Shown here one piece after another: positions 48,196 through 58,865 of a stretch of DNA of 64,000 nucleotides (position 1 is the stretch's first letter; the number at the start of each line of letters is the position of its first letter). A program made the translations under genes and the position numbers. The stretch covers positions 45,989 to 109,988 of the forward strand of contig JAXGGA010003035.1 of assembly GCA_038373865.1 (NCBI GenBank), in the 5' to 3' direction. A model generated the notes under the pieces. That model was not told where the DNA came from and made no database searches. It saw nothing but the letters and a program-made list of their open reading frames with translations. Origin of the DNA: Uloborus plumipes. Lineage: Eukaryota; Arthropoda; Arachnida; Araneae; Uloboridae.

Positions 48196-48400
48196 CCATG
48201 ACATCGAGGTATCCTGTTTCACTCACCATTGGTTCCGTGTTTATCTGACACATGTAATAACCTCGATCTTTTTTATCTACCTCCTTTATGTGGAGATTCC
48301 ACTGCATGTTGTTGTGTGTGACCCGAATTCTTTGGTCTCGAGTTATGACATTCTTGTGTATGCTTAGCAGGGTCTGGGTGTCCATTTTGATCCATGCTAC
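48196..48400 (-). CDS. Lachesin/DIP-type cell-adhesion protein, exon for second part of Ig domain 1
   Basis: A 205-nt exon entered in phase 0 and left in phase 1. It reads VAWIKMDTQTLLSIHKNVIT, then RDQRIRVTHNNMQWNLHIKE, VDKKDRGYYMCQINTEPMVS and ETGYLDVM. The core Trp (VAW), WNLHIKEV, the DRGYYMCQIN block with the second Cys, and the GYLDV end match the V-type first Ig domain of lachesin/DIP proteins. In Dpr-DIP complexes this domain makes the homo- or heterophilic contact. The acceptor TTTCTCTCTAG and donor GTAAGT are clear. No stops or indels are seen. Confidence 0.95.
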
Positions 48401-49159
48401 CTAGAGAGAAATCCCTTTAGAACTCCCTCAAGCATTCATTAATACTCAGTTAAAAAATTGTTGTCCTTTTGTGGCGTTTAAATAAATAAAAAAATGGATA
48501 ATAATAATAGTATAAGGGAAGGAAAAAAAAGGAAAGGAGCATTTATTTTTATAATAGTCACCAACATTGCAAAAAATAACCTGTTTTTTTACACTATGAC
48601 ACTGGTAGAGGAAGTTCCAGTTTAAAACTTAAATGCATAGAAATAAATCACAAAAAATAGTAATTTTACAGCTTATTACTGTAAAATTAGCAAATTTACA
48701 GTTAATTACTGTGCATTTTGCAGTTTTGAACTGGAACCTCGGCTGCCAGTATTATACTGCAAAAACAACATTTTTTTTTTTTTTTTTTTTGCAGTGAAGG
48801 TGCATTGCTGTTCTCTAGATTTTTTTCACACATTCATGTTACATGCAAACTAGAAGGAAGCGAGTTTTATCCGCGTAACGATTTCACCTTTACTAAACAA
48901 GTGTCTAAAATTAAAACTTAAAGATTAAATTAAGAATTTAATAAATATAGCTTCTAACGCGCGTACATGAACACACGCATCCACAAAATTCACCATTTTG
49001 TCTTTTATTAGTATTTATTGTTTTAAAAAGGTATCTTCGGAGAAATTCACGCCTGGAATACAATCCAAAGAAATATATCGTGTAGTTAGTTATAACAATG
49101 TAACACTAGACTAAGCTGATAACATTTCAGACATAAATACCAAATATAAATCATCTTAC
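48401..49159 (-). other. Ig gene intron inside Ig1
   Basis: A 759-nt phase-0 intron between the B- and C-strand parts of Ig1. It contains ACTGTAAAA MITE copy 7. The rest is AT-rich. Confidence 0.8.
48565..48796. mobile_element. ACTGTAAAA-family MITE, copy 7 (monomer)
   Basis: Begins CATTGCAAAAAATAACCTG and ends CTGCCAGTATTATACTGCAA, then a T run and GCAGTG. At 232 bp it is the smallest full-length form, suggesting the unit from which the dimers arose. A T run near its right end has expanded. Confidence 0.85.
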
Positions 49160-49266
49160 CTTATAACTTCCTAGATTCTCTACGGTGCATCTCAAGAGGG
49201 CATCTCGGCCAATGGGAACTGTCACGTTAGGAATTGTTTCAGAAAATTCAGGTTGTAAGGAAGCAA
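49160..49266 (-). CDS. Lachesin/DIP-type cell-adhesion protein, exon for first part of Ig domain 1
   Basis: A 107-nt exon entered after one base of a codon and left in phase 0. It reads ASLQPEFSETIPNVTVPIGR, then DALLRCTVENLGSYK. PEF.E.I.NVTVP.GRDA.L.C.V.NLG.YK is the characteristic start of Ig1 in lachesin/DIP proteins; it has the first Cys and an NVT glycosylation sequon. Joined to the exon at 48196 it restores GSYK-VAW. Acceptor TTTTATTTCCAG and donor GTAAGA are good. The upstream exon must carry the signal peptide and one leading base; I could not find it between here and 64000, so it may lie outside the window. Confidence 0.94.
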
Positions 49267-50704
49267 CTGGAAATAAAAAAAATGACATTATTTTAAAGAG
49301 TAAAATGTGCTAACAGCTCTAAAATATAGACGAGTTTTATTTTGTTATCGTCAACGTTACATGTTGATTTACCCTACACTGCATGATTTGTTTTCTTTGA
49401 AAAAAATATGTTTTTCAATGTAATAAGAAAACGTGGAAAACTATATTTAAACTTTTAATTTTTAAGAATAAATTATGATAACTGCTTTAAAGATACTTAA
49501 TACTTACTTTTTATGCATTGAGTTGCCTTATAACTACATTCAGCTGGTCATAAAGAGGAAAAATTGTCTATGTATCCCATTGGCAACGCGATGCAGTGTA
49601 GGGTTAAGAATTTAAAGTTGCAGTACAGCCTCAAATTAGTTGCCCTAAATCGGATGAGCAAAAGTTTAAATAACTGGGTAAGCAACTTTAGAAATGCTTT
49701 TAACAAAACTACTACGATTGAATTGCTGCATTATATTTATTGAATCATATTATATATATTGCTTAAATGTTTAAAAGTTGTGATTCTGAAAAACAATTTT
49801 ATTACTTAATAATTAATGAAGTTTAAGAAAATTATAGAGACATAAAAAAAAAATATGCGATCAATATTTGCTTTTTTTTTTTTGTCATTTTTCGGTTGCA
49901 TGTGTATATTCGTTTCAAAGCGGTTTACAGGTTTCTAACATTTATTTTCGGCCACCGAAACTTTGGCCTGTAAGTTGTATAGCATTGATCTAAGTAATCC
50001 AATGTAATGTGTCAAGTGTTTTACTATAACTTTTGATGTCTCGTTTCCCCCTTAGGTCTTGTAACAGTGTTTTTATTTGTGCGTGAGCAAAAATTATTTT
50101 CACTACTTCTTAAGTGTTACAGTAATTTAAGGTAACTTCAAGCCGTTCTTTTTTTTATTAGTACTTTTTTCGGACGAAATCTCAGTGATGTACTCACCTG
50201 GAAAAGGTATGAAATATGTTTAATGCTCTCTTATTTACGAAACAAAATTGGAAATATTGTATACAGCTCATTGCGCTATTCAATAATTCTAAAAAAACTG
50301 TTTGGAGTTTTAAAAGTGATCTTCATACATAGTTATACTCTTCTTAATATTTTAACAGATATACTTGGGATTGGAAAAACTTGAGATAATATGAAACAAT
50401 AAACGGGAGTTTTTAAACATTTAGAAATGCTATTTTGCTTTATTAAAGCTGTACCACATTCAATAAATAATTTATATTACATCACATTTCTGACATGGGT
50501 TAAAGTTAGACTAAATGACTATACAGAAGAAAAACCAGGCTAATAATTCATTTTAAATGGGTTAAATTGGTATTTCTTAATTTTTGCATAACTATACACT
50601 AGTTTAGGGGTGTTTTTTCATTTTATGTTCAGAGATAATGATTATTAAAATGTGAGGGGGGAAAGCCGTTCTGGTAGAGAAATGTTTACTCAAAACTATA
50701 AAGA
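49267..50704. other. AT-rich DNA upstream of the first visible Ig exon
   Basis: Probably the 5' intron of the Ig gene. A good minus-strand donor-like site, CCAG|GTGAGT, lies at about 50196-50205, but the reading frame before it does not splice in frame to the Ig1 exon. Nothing else is recognised. Confidence 0.5.
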
Positions 50705-51082
50705 ACTAGCTGACCTGGCCACGCGTTGCTGTGGCTAAGGTATGGGTTAAACTATAATGTTTCAATAGAAACGAAAAACTTTATTACCGTTATAGAGATC
50801 AACTTTATATAAATATGAATGTAAGGCCAAAATATGAAAACAATCGAAGAAAAATTTCCTAAGTTTGATAGAAACAAAAAATCAACAAAAAATGTAGTAT
50901 TTTAGTACTTAGAAATATTATATTCAAGCTTGTAACAATTGAGTTAATTAAAAATTTGCTAATTGCTATTGCAACATTTTATTTTTTAATGTAACATTTT
51001 ATTTTTTAATAATGTAGGTAGGGTAGATAATTAACCAATATTATTTGTTATTTTTTAAATTATAAGCATTTTTAATTTCAGT

Positions 51083-51535
51083 TTAACTCAACACTAATCG
51101 GTGCACAATATTCTTTGTTAATCTGTCTCTTGTAAACAAAAATAGATTGGACGGTTTTCCCACACGGGAGCAAGCGACCTATAGTTGCCCATGGGAAAAA
51201 CATGGATTTTCTAAATCTAAACCGCAAATTGACATTGTTTGTCCTTGGGACTTATTAATGGACATGGCAAAAGCTAAACGAATGGGAAACTGTAGCCTTT
51301 TGAAGGGTATTGAAGATTCTGACGGTGTCATTGGGATACGTGGCAACAGAACTACTTCATCTTTAAGCTTGCCAGTCAAAATAATTGCCTCAATAATGTT
51401 CCCGGTGATTTTTTTGATAACTAAACGCGTACCATTGCATAATCTCGGTGGATTTAAATTACGTAGAAGAACTATGGGTGAACCAATTTTTTACCGCTGA
51501 TTATGTGGTGGCATTCCGGGTATGTTTAAAGAATT
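51083..51535 (-). pseudogene. Helitron (PIF1-like) helicase, C-terminal remnant
   Basis: One frame runs from 51535 to a terminal TAA at 51083 with only two internal stops (TAA at 51491-51493, TAG at 51179-51181). It reads NSLNIPGMPPHNQR, stop, KIGSPIVLLRNLNPPRLCNG, then TRLVIKKITGNIIEAIILTG, then LQFPIRLAFAMSINKSQGQT, then LDLENPCFSHGQL, stop, VACSRVGKPSNLFLF. These are the last helicase motifs of Helitron Rep/Hel proteins, including the FP.RLAFA.TINKSQGQ block and the LYVACSRVG block, with the Tyr replaced by a stop. The Rep nuclease and most of the helicase are absent. Confidence 0.92.
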
Positions 51536-51541
51536 TTAGCG

Positions 51542-52735
51542 AAGAATACAGAAAAGCTGGTAGCTAAATAGATAATTTGCAATGAAAAAATATATTGCGG
51601 TCCTAAATTGAGATAAAAACTATCCTATCATTTAAGTTGGACCAAACTGAAACTGCGTGCAAAATTTGGTTACAATCGGTTCAGTAGCTGAGGAGTCCAT
51701 TGGACACAAACACAGGGACACGCAATTTTTATATATTATAAGAAAGATTATTACTTGTTTACTGCGCTCCAGAAGCTGCCAGAACGTGTGCTTTATGTCG
51801 CTCAGCCATGGAGGTGTCAAAAAAGTCTTAGTAAAAAGGCTTAGCCAAGAACACAGAAAAGCTGGTAGCTAAATACATAATTTGCAATAAAAAATGCATT
51901 GCTGTCCTAAATTTATATAAAAACTATCCTATCATTTAAGTTGGACCATACTGAAACTGCGTGTAAAATTTGGTTAAAATCGGTTCAGTAGCTGAGGAGT
52001 CCATTGGCCACAAACACAGGGACACGTAATTTTTATATATTGAGATAAGAAAGATTATTACTTGTTTACTGCGCTCCAGAAGCTGCCAGAACATGTGCTT
52101 TATGTCGCTCAGCCATGGAGGTGCCCAAAAAGGCTTAACAAAAAGGCTTAGCCAAGAACACAGAAAAGCTGGTAGCTAAATACATAATTTTCAATAAAAA
52201 ATATATTGCTGTCCTAAATTGAGATAAAAACTATTTTATCCTTTAAGTTGGACCAAAATAAAACTGCGTGTAAAATTTGGTTAAAATCGGTTCAGTAGCT
52301 GAGGAGTCCATTGGCCACAAACACAGGGACACGTAATTTTTATATATTATAAGAAAGATTATTACTTGTTTACTGCGCTCCAGAAGCTGCCAGAACGTGT
52401 GCTTTATGTCACTCAGCCATGGAGGTGTCAAAAAAGGCTTAGTAAAAAGGCTTAGCCAAGAACACAGAAAAGCTGGTAGCTAAATACATAATTTGCAATA
52501 AAAAATATATTGCGGTCCTAAATGGAGATAAAAACTAGCAAAGCTGGTAGCTAAATACATAATTTGCAATAAAAAATATATTGCGGTCCTAAATTGAGAT
52601 AAAAACTATTCTATCATTTAAGTTGGACAAAACTAAAACTGCGTGTAAAATTTGATTAAAATCGGTTCAGTAGCTGAGGAGTCCATTTTCCACAAACACA
52701 GGGACACGTAATTTTTATATATGAAGATGTATGTA
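51542..52735. repeat. Tandem array of ~305-bp units (about four copies)
   Basis: The phrase AAGAACACAGAAAAGCTGGT recurs at 51542 (as AAGAATACAG), 51847, 52154 and 52458, giving periods of 305, 307 and 304 bp. Each unit also has TTACTGCGCTCCAGAAGCTGCC and a TCGCTCAGCCATGGAGGTG phrase; the last unit is cut short and has a 70-bp internal duplication near 52540. Units are only slightly diverged. ORFs of 62-71 codons repeat in register because of the array and are not evidence of genes. Confidence 0.92.
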
Positions 52736-52910
52736 AAGTCGTTCTTTATTGTTACATCATACGTGGGTGATTCCATAGTTACACGTGGGGCAATTTGAAC
52801 GAAATTTTCTTCTTGGTTTCATCTGTATACAAATTTATAAAGAATCCAAAGTCAAAAAATTGTTGAAAGTTTAAATTTAATTGCTTCTTTTAATTTGTAA
52901 AAAGATACTT

Positions 52911-53071
<161 letters not shown>

Positions 53072-53336
53072 AATTTCAAAGAAGTTTACTTATCACGTGT
53101 GGGATACACTTTTGGACATCAGATTTCGAGTTCTTAATTATATTCATAGAACCTCCAAATATGTTGCTGTACATTTGTTAAATATATAAGTTTTGATTTA
53201 CTACTAGTTATTTTCATGGTTACTTTCAAATAGTACATTGTAGGCAGTATTTTGTTCCTCACGTGACATTTTTTTTCCTTCTAAAAGTTTTATTTTGGAA
53301 ATACAATTTAAACAAAAGCGTTTTGCGTGCTGTCTT

Positions 53337-53518
53337 AGGCAGGAATGCAAGTGAAACACGGACGATCACAACTCACCAATGCAATCGCAAATTCCCAAAT
53401 TTGGATTCGTTGCAATCGCTACGAGATGCGATTCTAATGTAATTCGACTTCCAGTAGCGATTGCAATTTGCGATCACCTCGAAGCGTCTGCAATGGTGTT
53501 TCACTTGAATTCGGCCCT
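53337..53518. mobile_element. hAT-like MITE
   Basis: The left AGGCAGGAATGCAAGTGAAA, then CAC, and the right GTGTTTCACTTGAATTCGGC, then CCT, are inverted repeats. The phrase GCAATCGC/GCGATTGCAA is also inverted further in. 182 bp and non-coding. hAT affiliation is a guess from the end composition. Confidence 0.6.
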
Positions 53519-54745
53519 TAGTCAAAACAAAATGCAACTTTCACAGGTTTGGAAATTAAATATAAATCTGTCACGTGTGCTACAAAATGTCTGCTTCTCC
53601 GAGTAATGGCCCAATGTGATCGCCGCCAAAATATTAAAGACACAACGCATGACATATTTCTACTTCGCGTAACTCTTTAATTTTTAAAAAGTCCCTAAAA
53701 CGAAACTGAAACATAAACGTCTTCCTACATTTTTATCCAGTGCATGATGAAAATTACATCGCACGTGAATTCCCCCGTTACGCTGCTCCCAGACCCCGTT
53801 AGAGGTTTCGTTGTGAAGAATAATCTTATCACAGCGATTCGCCCCGTCTCGAAATTCACCCAAGCGTCCCCTACTTTCGACTGTCGGAGGCTGATAAGAG
53901 AACTATAATTTTCCTAGAAGAGCGATGCCTTGCAATTGATGTGACGAAAAATTATTTGTAATTTATTACATGGTATCTGAGGAATTTTACATTAAAGAAA
54001 AGAAATTCAAATTCTTGCAAGCTAAATATTAAATAGCGAGACTGTGTGTGTATTTTAATTTGCTGAGTAAATTTGAATAATTTATGTACACGTTTTATGT
54101 GTTACACATAATAATTTCTGAGACGTACTGTGTGATATATCAATGTTAGAAGCATGATGAAATGTATTGAAATTTGTTACAGGGAAATATATAAGACAGT
54201 CTGTCATTGCTTGGGAAAATGATTGACTTTCCTACTGAAATGTTAATATTCATACCAAACAAAAGTCATTTTTTTAATTTAATGGTTTTTAAGTACATTT
54301 TAAGGAGGGTAGTTCTAAATTTATATATCTATCATTCTCTGCACATAACACCCACCAGATTTGCCTAAAAATTCTTAGTTATTTGTTCATGTTCAGGACT
54401 TTATTAGAAACATTGACTCTACTTCAATGAAATTCATTTAAAACTTGCCGAATTTTAGAGATGTTATTTAAATGATATACAGGGTGATCAGTACTTAATA
54501 TGCCGATGTTAAATAATATTTTATAAAAAACTACTGATTCAAAAACATCTATTTAAGTTCCAAAATAGAGTACAGTACATGGGGAATAGTTTAATAAATG
54601 TTCGATGCGTTTTCCATCTTAGCTATAGTGAAATTCTGCGTCACTCGCTAAAGAATAAAAGTTTTAATCCTTTCAATGTTGTTGTTGGTGTCTTATGGCT
54701 GGTAATTTGGGGTAAGCTGCTTTACTTTTCCAGTTGTACCGTAAT
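53519..54745. other. Intergenic or intronic DNA with a GC-richer block
   Basis: Positions 53750-53960 are markedly less AT-rich, with no long frame and no inverted repeat, and could be a conserved non-coding element or an old repeat. An isolated CAGGGTGATC transposon-like end is at 54480. The rest is AT-rich and unremarkable. Confidence 0.4.
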
Positions 54746-54945
54746 TTAGTGTGAAGTCCGACTTCCACAATACACATGCCATAGGGACCCGTTTATAGGG
54801 TAGGTAACCATACACAGCACAACACATTCATACAAAGAAAGGATAAAGACAGGAGAGAGGAGGCGCATCCATGCCCGAGCCGGGATTCGGACCCGGGACC
54901 TCCCCATCTGTTTCGGACTTTTCTTACCTCTAGACAAAGTGGCCA
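54746..54945 (-). repeat. tRNA-derived SINE, minus strand
   Basis: Read on the minus strand it contains GAGGTCCCGGGTCCGAATCC, then CGGCTCGGGCATGGATG. This is a tRNA-like B box (GGTCCGAATCC) followed by SINE body. The tail reads CCATAGGCCATGTG-like sequence and GTGGAAGTCGGACTTCACAC. The A-box half is weak. It abuts the C-terminal piece of the mariner-like pseudogene. Confidence 0.7.
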
Positions 54946-55700
54946 GAATCCTTATAATCACTCTGAATCGCAGTTTTCATGTCTTTGGTGGTATTGGTGT
55001 TTTCAGTGTAAATAATGTCTTCGATAAAAACCCACAAAAACAAATCGTAAGGGCTAAGGTCAGGAGAAGCCGACATAGTGGTGTAGTGGTTAAGCGCTGG
55101 CCTCTCACGCCCAAAGTCGCGGGATCAAACCCGACTCCATTTGATGGATTTTCATGATGCATAAAATCGACAGCGTCCATGTTGTATGATTATGCACTAT
55201 GCAGCATGTAAAAGATCCCTCGAGTACTTGTTTGACTTATAATATCTCTTGGCAAAATTAAATTCCTAGTGCAGTTTCACATCGAATGGAGCCCAGGTGC
55301 CTCGATCTAGTGGGGAAACTGGGCGTCTGAATTCTCGTGGCAATGGCATTCTGCCAATGGTGGTGCCACATGAAAGAGTGGATGCCGGTCTCGGGGAATG
55401 CACTAGGTCTGCAAATGGCAGGAAGCTAAAAGTAGCCCCATTTGAAACAAACAAGGTCAGGAGAATAGGGTACCCAATCAATGTGCTTATTTTTTGACTT
55501 TGAGTACCCTAAAGCCAAAACCCGCTCATTAAAATGCTCTTGAAGAACGTCAAACACTAAACTGTTACGATGAGGTTATGCGCTGTCTTGCATGAACCAC
55601 ATGATTTCGAAATCCGGCTCACTTTGAACTGGTCTCGTATTGCCCGACATGCCGCCGCAAACACTGCATTTTCCCTTGGACTTTTTAGATAGATTTTTCG
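54940..55700 (-). pseudogene. Mariner/IS630-like transposase, split by a SINE
   Basis: Reading right to left, 55700-55460 encodes KSKGKCSVCGGMSGNT, WFMQDSA, stop, PHRNSLVFDVLQEHFNERVL, then IDWVPYSPDL. The frame is then broken by a SINE (about 55071-55465). It resumes at 55058-54945 as SPYDLFLWVFIEDIIYTEN, then TNTTKDMKTAIQ. QDSA.PHR and WPPYSPDLNPCDFFLWG are the second and third catalytic blocks of Tc1/mariner-class transposases; here the second Asp block is intact except for the stop, and the third is cut between SPDL and SPYD. The N-terminal third is missing or unrecognisable. Confidence 0.88.
55071..55452 (+). repeat. tRNA-derived SINE with 13-bp target duplication
   Basis: Starts near GCCGACATAGTGGTGTAGTG. 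A box: TAGTGGTTAAGCGCTGG; B box: GCGGGATCAAACCCG. Both are RNA polymerase III promoter elements of tRNA type. The body runs to about 55452. AAGGTCAGGAGAA occurs on both sides (from 55058 and from 55453), a target-site duplication made when it inserted into the transposase pseudogene. No A-rich tail is visible. Confidence 0.85.
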
Positions 55701-56177
55701 ATACATGCGGACCTATTGTCTTAAACTTTCTTTCTGTCACAAACTTTCTTTGAATGACAATTGGGCTGTTGCTCAAAACATACGTTCGAACAATGAAAAT
55801 GCTCTAACAATTGCTGTCTCAACATTTCCATTGAAAAATAAACGACAAAGGCCTGTAAACAATCAGACTGTGCAAAAGGAAAAAAAATCCACCATTGCAA
55901 CAAATTTAACAGCTTATTTTGGAATTGATACACCAAAAAGCTTTCGAGAAATTGACATTTCTTTTCAACGCGTTACTTACTAGTCGTTCTTCATGAAGCT
56001 CATGCAATGAACAAAGAATCTAGCACATATTGAATCTTTGAAGGATGTTTTCTGAAACAAATAATACGTCCATCAACGCGGCGCTGTCCATTTCTAAATA
56101 TAGATATTTCAGTAAAAAAATAAACTGTAATGAAATCATTTGGATAACTCCGCTTTGTCGTAAAGAAAAGAAACCTC

Positions 56178-56286
56178 CCCAAGTAACCCAAATAACTTTT
56201 AAAAACGTTTTTTAAACGTTTTTAAGCGGTTGTCCAACGTTAACAATAATTTTACAACGTTTAAAAAACGGATTGTGCTACTTGGG
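56178..56286. mobile_element. Short MITE with CCCAAGTARC ends
   Basis: CCCAAGTAACCCAAATAAC on the left mirrors GCTACTTGGG on the right, and CGTTTTTTAAACGTT is repeated in inverted form inside. 109 bp. A lone CCCAAGTAAC also occurs near 57355. Confidence 0.6.
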
Positions 56287-57465
56287 TCCTTTTGTCCGGT
56301 ATTAAATCACCAAAATATGAAATTTATTTACATTTTGCATAGGAGGTTTTGCAGGCTGTAGTAACGTATTTGCAATTACAACGTAGAGATGAGAAGAAGA
56401 TAATTTCCATTAACAAAAAGGAGCATATTCTAATAAATCGAAAAAAAAACCTGAACGTATCTCTAAACTCGAAAATAAACGCATAATATGATACTACGTT
56501 ATAACTCGCGTACAATAGAAACGCACACAACTTGTCAGAGATTTATACAAAGTCATAATTACTTAACATTAATTTAAATCATGCAATACAGTATACAGAA
56601 TACAATATACATAAATCGAGATCATGTAAAAAAACCAGGACTAAAAGGTAACTTGAAGGACAAGAATTTGAAGAACGCCTCAAATTACAATCTGTACCGC
56701 TGAGTTCAATATGAGATTAAATATGTATGTAAGGACTGGCCTGAATTAAACTCCCGCAAAAATAAAGTTTCTACACTGAACGCAGTGTTACTTATGGAAA
56801 CTGAAATAAATATATATATATATATACATATTTTAATTATTGCTTCATTAATACTATCTCAAAAAATGTCATGATATTTTATTCCATTCTAAATATTCAA
56901 ATTTCCGTTAACTTATTTTTTAATAAATTATTTAAGATGATGTACCTCATAAATATGTAAAAGACGCTTAAAACACATAGGCATCAATAATAATGCCTTC
57001 AATTCAATTGAAACCCATGAAAAAGAAAGAAAAAGTTCTGAATTCCTTAAAATAACTCATAGACGTCTAATAAATCTATGGCGAAATCACAAGTTGTTGA
57101 ATGATGAATGAATTTTCCGGAGAAAAACTGAAACCGATCACTAATATTATTCTCCATCATTGGGAAAGCATCATTACTGTTTGAAAATCCGATAGAGGGA
57201 GAAAGTTGCCAAAGATTAAGTTGTACTGTATCGAACCCTTTTCCGATAAGATCGCCGGTTTTTATGTTTTCTCCACCTATAAATAATGTCATAAAGAAAG
57301 TGAAAGGAACGGGACCTGATATTTCCCTACTTGGAGAATACAAAAAACTACTTCCCAAGTAACCCCAGCTTAAATAAAAATATAATATTTTATACATAAT
57401 ATACAGGTCCGTCATGGAGGGGGGAGCAGAGGGATCCTTTACCACCACCCCAGACTTTGAGAAAT

Positions 57466-57518
<53 letters not shown>

Positions 57519-58080
57519 CTTATATCGTACTGTCTTTGCTTAGTAATTAGGTACTATACTGCCATGCTAAGCGCAAAATTCGTATCTGCACTTTTTGTCA
57601 AAATTGAGTTACGATCATTACGTGATTCTTTGTCACATATTTCACCTAAATACGAAGTTTTGTGGTCATTTGTCCATGGGAAATATTTTTAAAAATTACT
57701 TGAAAAAGTTTCATCTGAATCAAATACATGGAGAAGTAAAACTTTAAACTGCAATTTCTCCTTTTGAAGTCGTCTGCAGATACGACTTTTGCGCTTAGCA
57801 CGGCAGTATAGTAGTTAGGTCAGATCGATATAACTAGGTAATCTAATAAGAAAAAAGTTGCATTTTATGTTTCAAGTTGTAAATGAAATGTGATAATTTG
57901 AAATAAATCATAAGTAGTCTTTTTTTTTTTTAGGTATGTTACATTGTTTCGAAGAAACGAATTATTTACAATAAATCGATTCCCCCCCCCCCTCTTGACA
58001 ACACTAATTTCGACCAAACTTTTTGTTCTTGAACCGCATATTGTACAACATATTTGAGAAATAGCAGTATCATTCTATGG
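56287..58080. other. AT-rich DNA with microsatellite
   Basis: Contains (TA)n at 57468-57517 and a shorter one at 56812-56826. A 133-codon minus-strand frame at 57047-57448 is not recognised and has ordinary composition for this window. No repeat family is assigned. Confidence 0.4.
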
Positions 58081-58084
58081 GAAA

Positions 58085-58290
58085 TATGAACTACTATGAC
58101 GAAAAGACAAAAAATCGCCACAACAAGCAATTGGGGAGCATTCGCAACTGTCTAGTCAGCACTACTCATTATCATCGAACAAAACAATGTTTGCGAGCAA
58201 AATGGGACAGACACATCCTCTGCAACTCTCGGTTCACCGCGTTCGCGAAACTTGATTCTCCAAATCTTTTCTTTACTTGTTGGGAAGGAA
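58085..58290. repeat. Dispersed repeat, copy 1 (related to 62790-62990)
   Basis: It shares with the later copy, in order: CGAAA.GAC.AAAAA, a GTCGAGTCAGC-like phrase (here GTCTAGTCAGCACTA), ATCGAACAAAACAATGTTTG against CCTCAACAAAACAACATTTA, and a GTTC.CGAAACTTGATTC-like phrase. Divergence is high. No frame is shared, so it is probably an old mobile element. Confidence 0.5.
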
Positions 58291-58865
58291 ACAAAAGTTG
58301 ACAAATCATGGAATTGAGATAGAATAAGATGGCGGTGGGGAAAATGCAAATGAAGTTGTTTGGTACTGTAGATGAAAAAAGATAGCGATATGATTTTTAG
58401 ACTAATTTTTAGTAAAAGTAAAGAAATATGTGAGTAAAGATATGAAAAGTGGTTTGATGCATTTTAAAAATATCACAAAGAAAAATAACTCAAAAAAACT
58501 AAATAAATAAAAATTGGAAAGTACGGTTTTAGTTAAGAAAAAATGTATTCGTTGGTCTGTCGGACTATCTAATAACTTTTCAGGGAAAAGTCCGAAGCAT
58601 ACATTTTTTTTTCGGAAGTTCTCAACAAGGACCCTTAATTAAAACACACATTAAAAAATTCCACTTCTAATTTAAACATATTTTTTTCAATTTTTAAGAA
58701 AAATATTAAAGACAAATGTAGATTCCGAACAAAGTTCTTGAATTTTCTGGATTTTCTTGAAACAAATTTGTGTGCCAGAAAAAAAGTTCTAGTTGAAAAG
58801 CATGTTAAAAAATGAAGGTTTAAAATAAAAAAGTTCAAAAATATTTGACATTAACATCCACATTA

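Larger units (their letters stand above)
50705..52735. mobile_element. Helitron-like element remnant with ACTAGC head
   Basis: ACTAGCTGACCTGGCCACGC, then GTTGCTGTGGC, at 50705 is a head of the same style as those at 11394, 22856 and 24594. About 0.4 kb inside is the C-terminal end of a Helitron helicase on the minus strand (51083-51535). It is followed by a ~305-bp tandem array whose unit contains TTGGTTAAAATCGGTTCAGT and GACACGTAATTTTTATATAT, the usual tail phrases of such repeats. I infer one degraded element with amplified tail units; the exact ends are uncertain. Confidence 0.65.

Noticed and set aside
50196..50300. Strong donor-like CCAG|GTGAGT on the minus strand with an upstream ATG frame, considered as the signal-peptide exon
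   Set aside because: The frame enters the Ig1 exon out of phase and stops at once, and the peptide is not signal-like.
55080..55150. A/B-box region considered as a functional tRNA gene
   Set aside because: It does not fold into a complete cloverleaf and is continuous with a SINE body flanked by a target duplication.
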